DNA of 52,492 bases from Coriobacteriales bacterium (GCA_017515595.1 JAFWFL010000105.1:1-52492); one strand, 5' to 3'; shown: positions 1 through 8,817, counted from the first letter of the stretch. The notes: a model not told the origin generated them from the letters alone. Program-made: numbers and translations.

Positions 1-1
1 C

Positions 2-301
2 GCCGGTATTGATGCCGGTGAGGACCCGTTTGGCCGCACAACCGGTTTGGTAAAGCTCGAAACCGCTCCTTGGTATGCGATCCCTGTTGCCCCCGGTATC
101 CATCACTGCATGGGCGGTATCTTTGTTGACGCTGATGCCCAGGCTCTTACCATCAAGCGCGAGAAGGTCCCCGGACTTTTCGCAGCAGGCGAAGTCACCG
201 GTGGTATCCACGGCGCCAACCGCCTTGGCGGCAACGCTGTATGCGACATTGTTGTAAACGGTATCAAGGCCGGCCAGCGCGCAGTTGCTTCTCTTGCATA
301 A
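2..301 (+). CDS. C-terminal part of a fumarate-reductase-like FAD flavoprotein (cut by window edge)
   Basis: Only the last 99 codons are in the window, so no start can be given. The tail reads APGIHHCMGG, then VPGLFAAGEVTGGIHGANRL, then GGNAVCDIVVNGIKAG, the canonical C-terminal FAD/substrate-domain signature of flavocytochrome c fumarate reductases and urocanate reductases. It is closer to this classic form than any of the other flavoproteins in the window, whose C termini are more divergent. In the family the protein reduces fumarate or a similar enoate at FAD, usually on the outside of the membrane. Substrate cannot be inferred from the fragment. A strong rho-independent terminator follows about 50 bp after the stop. 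Confidence 0.9.
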   Translation, partial: AGIDAGEDPFGRTTGLVKLETAPWYAIPVAPGIHHCMGGIFVDADAQALTIKREKVPGLFAAGEVTGGIHGANRLGGNAVCDIVVNGIKAGQRAVASLA

Positions 302-347
302 AACAAGCTGCGAAGCGCATCAGATAATATCATAGAATGAAGCGATA

Positions 348-394
348 CCCCTGTCATAGGTATTTCCCCTTTCGGTACCTATGGCAGGGTTTTT
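348..394 (+). terminator. Rho-independent terminator of the flavoprotein gene
   Basis: The arm at 348-361 pairs with the arm at 376-389 over about 14 bp (CCCTGTCATAGGTA with TACCTATGGCAGGG, one mismatch), followed directly by five T. It lies just after the flavoprotein stop codon at 301. Confidence 0.85.
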
Positions 395-429
395 CAGTTT
401 AAACTAAATCAGGATTTAACCCGGCTGTG

Positions 430-475
430 CACAGAAATCGCCCGTTTATGACAACTCAAACGGGCGATTTCTGTG
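430..475. repeat. Perfect 18-bp inverted repeat with 10-nt loop
   Basis: Bases 430-447 are the exact reverse complement of 458-475. Unlike the upstream hairpin there is no T-run on either side, so it is not an obvious terminator. The gene-free stretch 395-681 holds nothing else I can support. Confidence 0.75.
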
Positions 476-681
476 TGGGAAGGGTCTATGGCATCAAAAA
501 ACATCACATTGTAAACAGGTAGATATGTGATTTTACCTTTGGTTGTAATCTCGCGTGCATTTGACAGGGCAAATGCCTTTTAGATATGGTAATCCTCGTT
601 ATTAACAAAGTTGTTCAGTGCGCTATGAAGGAAATAAATCAAATATGATTTTTACAGGAAATTGTGGCAATTGTTTGCGGG

Positions 682-1176
682 CTATAACATGATGCATCGC
701 CATGCGTTTACGAGTTTGTCAAGGGTCATGGTTGCGTTGGCAGGGCTTGTTGAGGGGAGTTTGGTCGCCGGCAAACCGGTGAGCGGTTCAGAGAATCTGT
801 GATACAACTCGTACGCCTTGGATCCTGAGCAAAAGATAGCTTGTATTGGAGCGTGGTCAAGAATGCGCGAGAGATCGTTTGGCACAGCATTGGTAATACT
901 CGAATCAGAGGCGCCGGTGATCTCGCATGATACAAGAACATCCCAAAGAGCTATATGGTTCTTGAGGAGCTGCTCTTTGCGTGCTTCATTGGTTACGGCA
1001 AGCGGTTCCTGTAAGAGCTCAGAGAGTACACGCCAAAAGCGGTTATGAGGATGGCCGTAATAAAAGCCGGCATTGCGTGACGCGGGCGAAGGCATGGTGC
1101 CCAGAATGAGAACACGCGATTCCCGGTTAAAAACCGGCTCAAGCGGGTGCACAACCAGCTCTTTTTCTTGTGCCAT
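682..1176 (-). CDS. DNA-deoxyinosine/uracil glycosylase family protein
   Basis: A 164-residue protein of the uracil-DNA glycosylase superfamily, in the hypoxanthine (deoxyinosine)-DNA glycosylase branch. The N-terminal signature VLILGTMPSPASRNAGFYYG followed by HPHNRFWRVL is the active-site and DNA-binding segment. A later FCSGSKAY stretch and the LPSTSPANA motif near the C terminus match the second conserved block. It would excise deaminated bases in base-excision repair in the cytoplasm. The ATG at 1176 is preferred over an in-frame TTG at 1182 because AAGGAG lies 7 nt upstream of the ATG. It sits 10 bp behind feoB and is probably cotranscribed with it, although the functions are unrelated. 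Confidence 0.85.
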   Translation of the reverse strand: MAQEKELVVHPLEPVFNRESRVLILGTMPSPASRNAGFYYGHPHNRFWRVLSELLQEPLAVTNEARKEQLLKNHIALWDVLVSCEITGASDSSITNAVPNDLSRILDHAPIQAIFCSGSKAYELYHRFSEPLTGLPATKLPSTSPANATMTLDKLVNAWRCIML

Positions 1177-1186
1177 TCCCAACTCC

Positions 1187-3643
1187 TTAGGGCATACCGC
1201 AGAGGAGACAAATGCCTCTGATTATGAACGCGATTATCCACGCGATTGCACATTGGCCAAACACAATCCCCAGAGCCCATTTGTGGCCAAGCTCCCGGCG
1301 TATAGCTGCAATTGCGGCAACGCAGGGGGTATATAAGAGGCAAAATACCAACAGAGCAACGCATGAGGACGGAGTCACAAACGCTGTCATAGCTTCTGCG
1401 CTTCCAAAGATGACAGTCAGCGTTGAAACAACGCTTTCTTTGGCGAGGAATCCCGTGATAAGCGCACTCGATATGCGCCAGTCTCCCAAACCGAGCGGTA
1501 TAAGTATGGGTACCAAAACGCTCGCAATAACTGCGAGAATGCTGGTATCTGAGCCATTAACAATATTAAGGCCAAAATCGAATTTCTGGAGGAACCAAAT
1601 AGCGACAGTCGCTAAGAAGATAATTGTGAATGCACGGCTCACAAAATCCCAAGTCTTATCCCATACCAAATGGCCAACGTTTTTAGCGCCGGGCATGCGG
1701 TAGCTTGGCAGCTCCATAACAAACGGCACTGCTTCGCCCTTGAACACCCATTTTTTGATAACGGCAGCAACGCCAACAGCCACCACAATACCCAAAAGAT
1801 ACAACAAAAATGTTATAAGCCCGGCCTGGGCAGGGAAAAACGCCAATGCAAGGAATGAATAGATGGTCAGTTTGGTTGAGCAGCTCATGAACGGAGTTAA
1901 AAGTATTGTCATGCGGCGGTCGCGTTCACTCGGCAGCGTCCTGCTCGCCATAACTGCCGGTACGGTACATCCAAAACCTACGAGCATAGGAACAATACTT
2001 CTGCCCGAGAGGCCAATATGTCTGAGCGGTTTATCCATCACAAATGCGACGCGAGCCATGTAACCGGAGTCTTCGAGCAGCGATAAGAAGAAGAACAGAA
2101 TGACGATGATGGGGACAAAAGCGACTACCGCGCCAACTCCGTTAAAAATTCCGTCAATCACAAGTGACTGCAAGAACTCACTCACTTCCCAGGCCTCAAG
2201 TGCAGCGCTTGTTGCTGCTGTTGCAGCTTCAATACCCTGGGCGATCCAATCTTGGAAAATTGGGCCTAAGACATAAAACGTGAGCCAGAATATTCCCGCC
2301 ATAATGGCAATAAATGCAGGTATGGCAGTGTAGCGTCCGGTAAGAATCTTATCTATGGTACGGCTGCGTTCGTATCCTTTTGAGAGGCTTGGTTTTACCA
2401 CCGTTTGGGCACATACTTTGTTAATGAACAAAAAGCGCATGTCGGCAATGGCAGCTGCACGGTCAAGCCCTCGCTCGGCTTCCATTTGTTCCACAATGTG
2501 CTCTATAGCCTCAAGCTCGTTTTGGTCAAGTCCCAACGCTTTTTGTACCAGCTCGTCACCCTCAACGAGCTTGCTTGCCGCAAAGCGCAAAGGTATGCCT
2601 GCTTGCTCAGCATGATCCTCAACCAAGTGCATAATGCCATGAAGACAGCGGTGCAGCGCTCCGCCGTGGTCATCTTTGTCACAAAAGTCCCAGCGCTTTG
2701 GCTTTTCCTGGAATTTGGCGATATGAAGCACATGGTTTACCAGCTCTTCTATGCCTTGGTTCTTGGAAGCCGAGATGGGTACCACAGGGATGCCGAGCGC
2801 TTCTTCAAGCTCGTTAATGCGAATGCTGCCGCCATTCTCGGCCACCTCGTCCATCATATTGAGAGCAAGCGCCATTGGGGTGTCAAGCTCAAGGAGCTGC
2901 ATTGTGAGGTAGAGATTACGTTCAATGTTGGTTGCATCAACAATGTTAATAATCGCCGCGGGCTTCTCGTCAAGAATAAACGAACGGGAAACTACTTCTT
3001 CACTACTGTATGGCGAGAGAGAATAGATACCCGGAAGGTCGGTAACCAAAGTCTGGGGATGGTCTTTGATGGGACCGCTTTTGCTTTCTACGGTAACGCC
3101 GGGGAAGTTGCCCACGTGCTGGTTTGACCCGGTCAACCGGTTAAATAGCGTGGTTTTGCCGCAGTTCTGGTTACCGGCAAGCGCAAAGGTGAGCACGGTT
3201 CCCTCGGGCAGAGGATGCTCTGTTGAGGAGTCGTGGTAGATTCCGCCTTCGCCCAAACCGGGGTGGTCTCCGTGAGGAGAAGTTTCATCTCGCTTTGACA
3301 AGATGTGCGCCGCACTTTGCTGCTTCTGGGCAGGCTGGGCACTTGTTTGGCTTGAACCTGGAGTCTGAGCATGGTTTTTGTGCGGCTCGGAAGGCTGAGA
3401 TTCTACAGGCGCTACCTCAATTTGAGCAGCGTCAGAAAGCCGCAGCGTCAGTGCGTATCCGTGAATGCGCACTTCTATAGGATCGCCCATGGGCGCAAAC
3501 TGGACAAGTGTCAAATTCACACCGGGAATTAAGCCCATATCAAGCAAATGCTGTCTTTGCGGTCCACTCCCGCCAACCGTCAGCACCGTTGCCGATGCTC
3601 CCACCCGGAGCTCGTTTAATGTTGTCAAAGCTGCCTCTCTCAC
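1187..3643 (-). CDS. feoB: Ferrous iron transporter with FeoA domain fused to FeoB
   Basis: An 818-residue single-chain Fe(II) importer. Residues 4-75 form an FeoA (SH3-like) domain (LLDMGLIPG, IEVRIHGYALTLR). Residues 76-150 are a polar, histidine-containing linker. The G domain then begins with GNQNCGKTTLFN (G1, about 157), DLPGIYSLSPYSSEE (G3 region) and NMMDE (G4), followed by the helical insertion and the FeoB membrane core with paired Gate motifs. It moves ferrous iron through the inner membrane, driven or gated by GTP hydrolysis. FeoA-FeoB fusions are known in some anaerobes; a separate feoA or feoC is absent here. The upstream region 3644-3690 is AT-rich and may hold the promoter, but I cannot point to a clear Fur or DtxR box. 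Confidence 0.95.
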   Translation of the reverse strand: MREAALTTLNELRVGASATVLTVGGSGPQRQHLLDMGLIPGVNLTLVQFAPMGDPIEVRIHGYALTLRLSDAAQIEVAPVESQPSEPHKNHAQTPGSSQTSAQPAQKQQSAAHILSKRDETSPHGDHPGLGEGGIYHDSSTEHPLPEGTVLTFALAGNQNCGKTTLFNRLTGSNQHVGNFPGVTVESKSGPIKDHPQTLVTDLPGIYSLSPYSSEEVVSRSFILDEKPAAIINIVDATNIERNLYLTMQLLELDTPMALALNMMDEVAENGGSIRINELEEALGIPVVPISASKNQGIEELVNHVLHIAKFQEKPKRWDFCDKDDHGGALHRCLHGIMHLVEDHAEQAGIPLRFAASKLVEGDELVQKALGLDQNELEAIEHIVEQMEAERGLDRAAAIADMRFLFINKVCAQTVVKPSLSKGYERSRTIDKILTGRYTAIPAFIAIMAGIFWLTFYVLGPIFQDWIAQGIEAATAATSAALEAWEVSEFLQSLVIDGIFNGVGAVVAFVPIIVILFFFLSLLEDSGYMARVAFVMDKPLRHIGLSGRSIVPMLVGFGCTVPAVMASRTLPSERDRRMTILLTPFMSCSTKLTIYSFLALAFFPAQAGLITFLLYLLGIVVAVGVAAVIKKWVFKGEAVPFVMELPSYRMPGAKNVGHLVWDKTWDFVSRAFTIIFLATVAIWFLQKFDFGLNIVNGSDTSILAVIASVLVPILIPLGLGDWRISSALITGFLAKESVVSTLTVIFGSAEAMTAFVTPSSCVALLVFCLLYTPCVAAIAAIRRELGHKWALGIVFGQCAIAWIIAFIIRGICLLCGMP

Positions 3644-3865
3644 TTAAAACCATACAGCTGTTTATGAGACACAGTATACAGCATTCTTAAGATGTAAAAA
3701 TAAAAAGCATAAAGACAGGGAAAAGACAACAGGACTCTCGTCCTCGTGACTCAAGTACCAGTAGTACCAACAGGTGGGTCGTTCTAAAACTGACTTGCGC
3801 ACAGAGATTGTCTGTTTTGTGCCCTATTAATCCAATTAATTGGGTGTCTGGGCAGAGTATGGTTT

Positions 3866-3912
3866 CTTTGCCGAGAAGAACACGCAGGTCAGAAGCGCAT
3901 GGCTTCTCGATA
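3866..3912. repeat. TTCTCGGC-type inverted-pair hairpin
   Basis: GCCGAGAAG at 3870-3878 is answered by CTTCTCGA at 3903-3910, with an inner GCGC-containing stem and the central word GGTCAGAAG. Close relatives lie at 26401-26438 (opposite orientation) and 33302-33347. It lies after the 3' end of the LOG gene and may work as its terminator. The stretch 3644-3950 otherwise has no gene I can support; GACTCTCGTCC and GTGACTCA near 3733-3753 look like a worn REP copy. Confidence 0.6.
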
Positions 3913-3950
3913 TTAATCAAATGTAGAACCAAAGTACCACATTTATTGGA

Positions 3951-4526
3951 TTAATGAGGCTGCGGGGAGTGGGCTTTTGTGTTTGATCCTGCGTATGGCT
4001 GGAGAATCTTGCTGATTTCTGCTACGGATGTGGCAAATTCAATAAGACTTCTCTGCTCGGCTGGGTGGAATCCGTGGTCGCACATGCGTTTGCAGAGTTC
4101 TATGAGCGGGTCGTAATAGCCATTGATATTGAGCGCAATGCACGGTTTGTTGCTGAGCCCTATGCGCTTCATGACGGCGGCCTCGGAGATTTCATCGAGC
4201 GTGCCCATGCCTCCGGGCAGCGCTATGTACGCATCACCCAGGTCAAGCATGGTTTTGCGTCTGACTGACATATTGGGCGTCATAATGAGCTTGGTCAGAC
4301 CGGTGTGAGCGAAGCCCTTCTCGGCAAGAATTTGAACTTCTACGCCAATGACCTTGCCGTTTGCGGCAAGCGCCGAGTTTGCAACAATCTCCATAAGGCC
4401 GCTGTTGCTGCCGCCATATACCAGGGTATGTCCCTGAGAAGCAATCCATTCTCCCAGCTCGTGCGCTGATGCTCCAAACGCGGGATCATCTCCGTAGCTC
4501 GAGCCGCAATATACCACAATGTTCAT
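3951..4526 (-). CDS. LOG-family protein (TIGR00730 type, nucleotide 5'-monophosphate phosphoribohydrolase)
   Basis: A 191-residue Rossmann-like protein of the lysine-decarboxylase-like/LOG family. The first strand MNIVVYCGSS and the glycine-rich VYGGSNSGLM bind the nucleotide. The catalytic signature appears as SVRRKTML plus LPGGMGTLDEI, the PGGxGTxxE motif with its essential Glu. In bacteria these proteins cleave purine ribonucleotide monophosphates (AMP or cytokinin ribotides) to base and ribose 5-phosphate; lysine decarboxylation is a historic misannotation. Start chosen at the ATG (4526) because AAAAGG lies 9 nt upstream; an in-frame TTG at 4535 would have no space for an RBS. It is 20 bp after the ACT-MBL gene and probably in one transcript with it. 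Confidence 0.9.
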   Translation of the reverse strand: MNIVVYCGSSYGDDPAFGASAHELGEWIASQGHTLVYGGSNSGLMEIVANSALAANGKVIGVEVQILAEKGFAHTGLTKLIMTPNMSVRRKTMLDLGDAYIALPGGMGTLDEISEAAVMKRIGLSNKPCIALNINGYYDPLIELCKRMCDHGFHPAEQRSLIEFATSVAEISKILQPYAGSNTKAHSPQPH

Positions 4527-4546
4527 AACATACAACCTTTTCTGTA

Positions 4547-5980
4547 TTACTCCACTCGTATGACGGGTCCGTGACCTCCGATGATTGTCCAGGGACCGGG
4601 GCCCAGGAGCTCAATGAGGGCGTTGCGTTCGCGCTTGGCCATGCTGGGGTTAGCGTCAACCGGGTTCATGAGGTATGCGGCATTGGCGTTAAAGCGCATT
4701 TGTTCTTTGGTTTCTCCTTCTATGTTGATATAAATATCTCCCGAGAAGGCAATGCGGTGCTTGCGCTCTATAAGAGCGATTTCACCGGGGGAGTGGCCGC
4801 CTGCTCCGGCATATACCTCAAAGCAGAGCTCGCCCAAAACGAGGTCATCAGCACGACGGAATGCCTGGCCTTCCTGTATGGGCGGTTCGCATCCGGTCAG
4901 CGCTACGAGACGGTCCTGTGGCGGGGTAACGTGATTGGCGAGAATTTTGTAAATGCTGATAAACGCCGAGCCCGAGGATGATTCTTCATGTATGCCGGTC
5001 ACACCCTTGCGCTCGGCGTCAAAGCATTCAAGACATATGGGACTTGCAAAAATGGTTTGGAAGAGGTTACTCCCGCCGCAGTGGTCAAGGTGGGCATGAG
5101 TCAGAATGAGATCGCGGCGCCGCTCCATGAAGCCCGGATAGCATTGCTCCAGCAAAGTACCGAGGTTATCTGAAAAGCAGCTGAGGCCCGCGTCTACTGC
5201 CACAAGCCTGTCCGGAGTCTCGATCACGCAGGTATTACTCCCGCACGGTGGTTCAATAAGTGTCACATGCAGGCCTTCTTTTGTATCAAAACAGGTCATG
5301 CGCGGTTCATGGTGGCTGTTATCATACCGGGCAATAGCGGTGGCACATCCGCGGATTGCATCAAAGGTTTTATACGGAGCTTCTCCGCGACCCTCTAAAA
5401 CCTGCATGACCTGGTTGGTGAGTACCGTAAGGTCGCGTGTTTTTTGAGGGCCAAGGTTGAGCAGCTTGTCTATATCATGGGCAAAGCTCAGGTAAAACAC
5501 CGTGTTGTCAAGAATCTTTTCGCCACGGTCGTACTCGATAATACGTACGTGGGCAATTTGCGCGGCCTTCCCCATAAAATCAGAAAGCTCCTGCGGATGA
5601 TCAATAGCAAGGCCGAGCAAAAGAACGGTTTGTTTTGACCCGTTTGACCGCGCGTTTACATAAGATGCCGAGAAGCCAAACTCTGCTACAAGCTCGAGCA
5701 CTTTCACTGCCGAACCCGGTACATCAGGGATGGTGAACTCAAAGAGGACAATTCCTTCATCGCTGGGCCATGCGGTTAGGTAACCCAGATCACCGAGGAT
5801 AGTCTCGGCCTGCTCGAGCTGGTCAGATGTGCCGTCTGCCTCAAGGAAGAGCGCATGAGCGTCAACAACGCGGTTGAAGCTTAAACGGGTGATGTTAACT
5901 CCGATGTCAGCGAGATGCCGGCAGCATTCCAAAAGAACACCCGCCCTATCAGGAAACTGGAGTATAAAAGTACGTCTCAT
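4547..5980 (-). CDS. Tandem ACT domains fused to a metallo-beta-lactamase-fold hydrolase
   Basis: A 477-residue protein. Residues 1-75 (RRTFILQFPDRAGVLLECC) and about 85-160 (ILFEF-like strand, DVPGSAVKVLELVAEFG) are two ACT modules, which normally bind amino acids or other small ligands. From about 230 to the end there is an MBL fold with the zinc motif ILTHAHLDHCGG, a later GGHSPGEIAL, FSGDIYIN and a terminal IGGHGPVI. The MBL part is of the glyoxalase II/hydrolase type. No substrate can be named; the domain order suggests ligand-regulated hydrolysis in the cytoplasm. The ATG at 5980 has GGAGGA 4 nt upstream. The downstream neighbour is the LOG gene; the upstream one is the ArsC-like gene, 52 bp away. 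Confidence 0.85.
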   Translation of the reverse strand: MRRTFILQFPDRAGVLLECCRHLADIGVNITRLSFNRVVDAHALFLEADGTSDQLEQAETILGDLGYLTAWPSDEGIVLFEFTIPDVPGSAVKVLELVAEFGFSASYVNARSNGSKQTVLLLGLAIDHPQELSDFMGKAAQIAHVRIIEYDRGEKILDNTVFYLSFAHDIDKLLNLGPQKTRDLTVLTNQVMQVLEGRGEAPYKTFDAIRGCATAIARYDNSHHEPRMTCFDTKEGLHVTLIEPPCGSNTCVIETPDRLVAVDAGLSCFSDNLGTLLEQCYPGFMERRRDLILTHAHLDHCGGSNLFQTIFASPICLECFDAERKGVTGIHEESSSGSAFISIYKILANHVTPPQDRLVALTGCEPPIQEGQAFRRADDLVLGELCFEVYAGAGGHSPGEIALIERKHRIAFSGDIYINIEGETKEQMRFNANAAYLMNPVDANPSMAKRERNALIELLGPGPWTIIGGHGPVIRVE

Positions 5981-6032
5981 TCATTCCTCCAATAAGTGAG
6001 CCAAATGACCTATCCCCTGACTCACTTTCGAC

Positions 6033-6386
6033 CTACAAAAGCTTGTCTGTCCATTCGGGCTCTTTGAATCCGGTCAGAACAAAGCCGTCGCCTACTAAGA
6101 GCGGGCGCTTTACGAGCATGCCGTCGGTGGCGAGGAGTGCGAATTGCTCGTCTTCGCTCATGGTTGGGAGCTTCTTTGAGAGCTCGAGCTCGCGGTACTG
6201 CTTGCCGCTTGTGTTGAAGAATTGTTTTAAGTCCGGGCTGCTCATTGATGCATATTCGCGAAGAGCCGCTTCAGTTGGATGGTTCTCTTTGATGTCAACA
6301 GGTTCGTACTCAACATGGTTATCATCAAGCCACTTCAAAGCCTTTTTGCAGGTAGTGCACTTGCTATAGCAATACACCTTGATCAT
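6033..6386 (-). CDS. ArsC/Spx-family thioredoxin-fold protein
   Basis: A 117-residue protein of the ArsC/Spx/YffB family. The N terminus IKVYCYSKCTTCKKALKWL carries the redox or catalytic CTTC motif, and the C-terminal half has the family block LVKRPLLVGDGFVLTGFKE, in which the RP pair is conserved. Related proteins are annotated as arsenate reductases, but no ars gene is nearby and many members are general disulfide or glutathione/mycothiol-linked reductases. RBS AAAGGATG lies just upstream of the ATG. The 52-bp gap to the ACT-MBL gene contains a worn REP-like inverted repeat (TGAGCCA, then CCCCTGACTCA). Confidence 0.85.
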   Translation of the reverse strand: MIKVYCYSKCTTCKKALKWLDDNHVEYEPVDIKENHPTEAALREYASMSSPDLKQFFNTSGKQYRELELSKKLPTMSEDEQFALLATDGMLVKRPLLVGDGFVLTGFKEPEWTDKLL

Positions 6387-6547
6387 AGCCGCATCCTTTC
6401 TTATTATTCCAAGAATTCCTTGGGCAATTTAAATCACCATACCCAGAAACCTTTGTTTTGATACTTCTTCTATTGCCCGGGTATTATTATACTGTGCATG
6501 TGGTAAAAAAGTACCGTGTTTTATACAGCCAATAAAGGAGGCAGACA

Positions 6548-6967
6548 ATGAGTACTGTTGAAGCTATTAACCAGTATATTGATGAGACAATTGAAACTTC
6601 AGGGGCATTTTATTTGGCAACCGTAAACGGCGATAAGCCGGCAACCCGCCCCCTTGGTTTTAAGATGGTGGTTGACGGTAAGTTCTATCTTGGCATTGGA
6701 ACATTTAAAGCGGCGTACCAGCAGATACTTGCCAATCCCAATGTGCAGCTTGTTGCCTGCAAAAAAGACGGCACCTGGATTCGTGTTGACGCAAAAGCCA
6801 TTCCGGTAGACGACCCCGCCCTGGTAGAAAAAGTCTGGGAGATTATGCCACCCCTTAAGGGTCTCTATGATTCAAACGGCTGGCAAATGGGTGTGCTGCT
6901 CCTGGAAGACGGCAAAGTAGATTTTATAGAAAACGCCATGCAGGTTGCACGCACCGAGACGTTCTAG
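6548..6967 (+). CDS. Pyridoxamine 5'-phosphate oxidase-like FMN-binding split-barrel protein
   Basis: A 139-residue protein of the PNPOx-like split-barrel superfamily: FYLATVNGDKPATRPLGFKM is the first barrel strand and flavin phosphate site, then YQQILANPNVQLVACKKDGT. Such proteins bind FMN or F420 and are often nitroreductase-like or stress-related; the substrate is unknown. RBS AAAGGAGG lies 6 nt before the ATG. It is monocistronic, with an AT-rich upstream stretch (a TATTATTATACTGT-like -10 region near 6483) and a REP-like palindrome directly downstream. Confidence 0.85.
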   Translation: MSTVEAINQYIDETIETSGAFYLATVNGDKPATRPLGFKMVVDGKFYLGIGTFKAAYQQILANPNVQLVACKKDGTWIRVDAKAIPVDDPALVEKVWEIMPPLKGLYDSNGWQMGVLLLEDGKVDFIENAMQVARTETF

Positions 6968-6980
6968 AGTACATAGTATC

Positions 6981-7023
6981 TGTCACTGGGGACGGTTCTT
7001 AGTGACTCATCCCCCGTGACTCA
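6981..7023. repeat. REP-like palindrome of the RAYT family
   Basis: It contains GTCACTGGGGACGGTTCTTAG followed by two TGACTCA-type words. This is the same sequence that forms the ends of the two RAYT elements at 10585-11378 and 23086-23877, here without any transposase gene. Confidence 0.75.
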
Positions 7024-7165
7024 ATTGATGAAGTCAGCCGCATAAGCTCTAAGATAGGAGAGCTGCTCAGAGCAAAGCCATTTGCACCGCCGTTTAGCAG
7101 GTCCGGGGTGATATGGATGTCTGTGTGATTACCGGCATGAAACGGTTGTACAGAGCGTTCCATGA
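7024..7165 (-). pseudogene. Remnant of the C terminus of a flavocytochrome c-type flavoprotein
   Basis: Read on the minus strand from about 7163, the DNA translates as ERSVQPFHAGNHTDIHIT, then PDLLNGGANGFALSSSPIL. This matches the end of the intact flavoprotein at 11542-13131 (GLYVAGGDADIHTAPYLQ, then NGSANGFALGSGLIAGE) residue by residue. Nothing upstream of it survives, so about 35 codons of a deleted gene remain between the REP at 6981-7023 and the LuxR gene. It shows that another flavoprotein gene once stood next to this regulator. Confidence 0.75.
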
Positions 7166-7189
7166 ATGCATAAATTATTGGGAGGTTTT

Positions 7190-8575
7190 ATGTTTTGGGA
7201 GAAGTCGCGAACAATCCAATCCCATATACAAAGCCTTGGATTTCTTCCTTTGATGTATTTTGGTTTTGCTTTTACACGGCGTTGGACGTTCATTCTCTCA
7301 AGTTTTACCCTAGGCGATGCGGCGTCTTTGGCGGTATTCGGCCTCCTTGGCGCATTATCTAGTACATTAATGCTTATAGCGGGCTCAATGATTGTCTTAA
7401 AGACCGGTTTCCTCTATAAAAAGGGCATCCTAATTCCTATCTCAGCTCTCATAACAATCATGGGCTCGATCCCAGTATTATTTTTTGATGCACCTGAAGT
7501 GTTATTAATGGGAGGAACAGCCCTTGCAAATATTGGGTTTTCGATGCTTTTTCTTTTGTGGTTGGAATTTTATGGGTTATTAAAGCCCGTTCAAATGATT
7601 CTTGCTTATTCGGGTTCGATGCTGCTAAATGTACTGATTACCAGTTTTGCAAATCTAATAATTCCCTCGGTTGCTCCTTATGTGATCTTAACATTTCCCC
7701 TGATTTCCGCTGTTTGTCTCATATTCTGTTATCTCCATCTAAATGATTCAGAATTCAATCGTGATGCAAGCCCTGCTACAACTGCATGGGACGCATCATT
7801 TAAGAAGCTTATTGCCTGGCTTTGCATATTTGGGTTTGCATTTGGTGCATCAAGTGCTGTTATTTCTGAAACCGCAGTGGGAATGTCCACATTAGGAAGA
7901 TTTGTTTTCTCGGCAGTGTTGTTCTTTGGAACACTACAGTTTCCTAAAAAATTCACGCTTATCTTGGTTTACCGTATTACCTTGCCACTCATGATATTAG
8001 CACTTGCACTAGGGTTCTTTTCTGACCTGGCACCCTTGTTACCACAATTCTTTCTATCAGCGGGAATGGATGGTTATCAGGCATTGTCAATAATTGTTTG
8101 CTGTGGAATGGCTATGCATAAAAATGTCTCTGCTGCATTTTATTGCGGTATCGCATTTGCTATCGAAACTATATCTATACAAATAGGACGCATCGCAATA
8201 GTAACGTTACAAAACTATATCTCGCTCAATTTTATAATTGTAGGCATAGTACTAATTTTTGCTTTGGTCATTGCCACATTGTTCTTATTTAAAGAGAGCG
8301 ATCTTACGGCATCATATAGCGAACGGGCATTAGAAGCAATCCGAGACAATGAGTTTTTTACTCGCGAGCTTACATCACATGCAAAAGTTTACGGACTCAC
8401 TGACAAAGAACTAAGTGTTTTTATCCTTATGGTACGTGGTATGAGTACAAAAGAAATTGCGGCAGAGTTTTATCTTGCTCCCAGTACAGTTCGCGTTCAT
8501 ACGAGTAAAATTTATCAAAAGCTCGATGTACATAATCGAGAAGAGTTCGACAAATTGGTTAAAACGCTTTTATAA
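7190..8575 (+). CDS. LuxR-family regulator with N-terminal 12-helix membrane domain
   Basis: A 461-residue protein. The first ~390 residues are a polytopic membrane domain with about twelve hydrophobic helices (for example LMYFGFAF, LAVFGLLGALSSTLMLIAG). The last ~65 residues are a LuxR-type helix-turn-helix: LTDKELSVFILMVRGMSTKE, then IAAEFYLAPSTVRVHTSKIY. Such membrane-anchored LuxR proteins are abundant in Eggerthellaceae beside flavoprotein or molybdoenzyme genes and are presumed to sense the substrate. The ATG at 7190 follows GGGAGG by 4 nt; an upstream in-frame ATG at 7166 lacks an RBS. It probably controls the flavoprotein gene starting at 8818, 240 bp downstream in the same direction. 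Confidence 0.85.
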   Translation: MFWEKSRTIQSHIQSLGFLPLMYFGFAFTRRWTFILSSFTLGDAASLAVFGLLGALSSTLMLIAGSMIVLKTGFLYKKGILIPISALITIMGSIPVLFFDAPEVLLMGGTALANIGFSMLFLLWLEFYGLLKPVQMILAYSGSMLLNVLITSFANLIIPSVAPYVILTFPLISAVCLIFCYLHLNDSEFNRDASPATTAWDASFKKLIAWLCIFGFAFGASSAVISETAVGMSTLGRFVFSAVLFFGTLQFPKKFTLILVYRITLPLMILALALGFFSDLAPLLPQFFLSAGMDGYQALSIIVCCGMAMHKNVSAAFYCGIAFAIETISIQIGRIAIVTLQNYISLNFIIVGIVLIFALVIATLFLFKESDLTASYSERALEAIRDNEFFTRELTSHAKVYGLTDKELSVFILMVRGMSTKEIAAEFYLAPSTVRVHTSKIYQKLDVHNREEFDKLVKTLL

Positions 8576-8817
8576 ATCACCAAGAGCTTTAGACAATAGA
8601 TCATTTTCTTCTATAAGCAGAAGGTGTTTTCATAATAAAGCGCGTTCTAAGAAAAAATAAACGCGATTGTTTATGCTAAGCGCTGCAGCTACAGTATATA
8701 TTTTGCGCCATCGTTTGAGTAATGCGGGCATTGCGGAAACCCTACGGCGCACATACCAATACTTACTCATGCGTTAAAAAAGAAAGATACCAATTCTAAC
8801 AGAGGAAAGGAATCACC

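Noticed and set aside
3644-3690. Fur or DtxR box in front of feoB
   Set aside because: The region is AT-rich, but no convincing palindromic box could be aligned by eye.
3687-3932. 81-codon minus-strand frame after feoB
   Set aside because: No RBS, no family likeness, and it overlaps REP-like and hairpin repeats.
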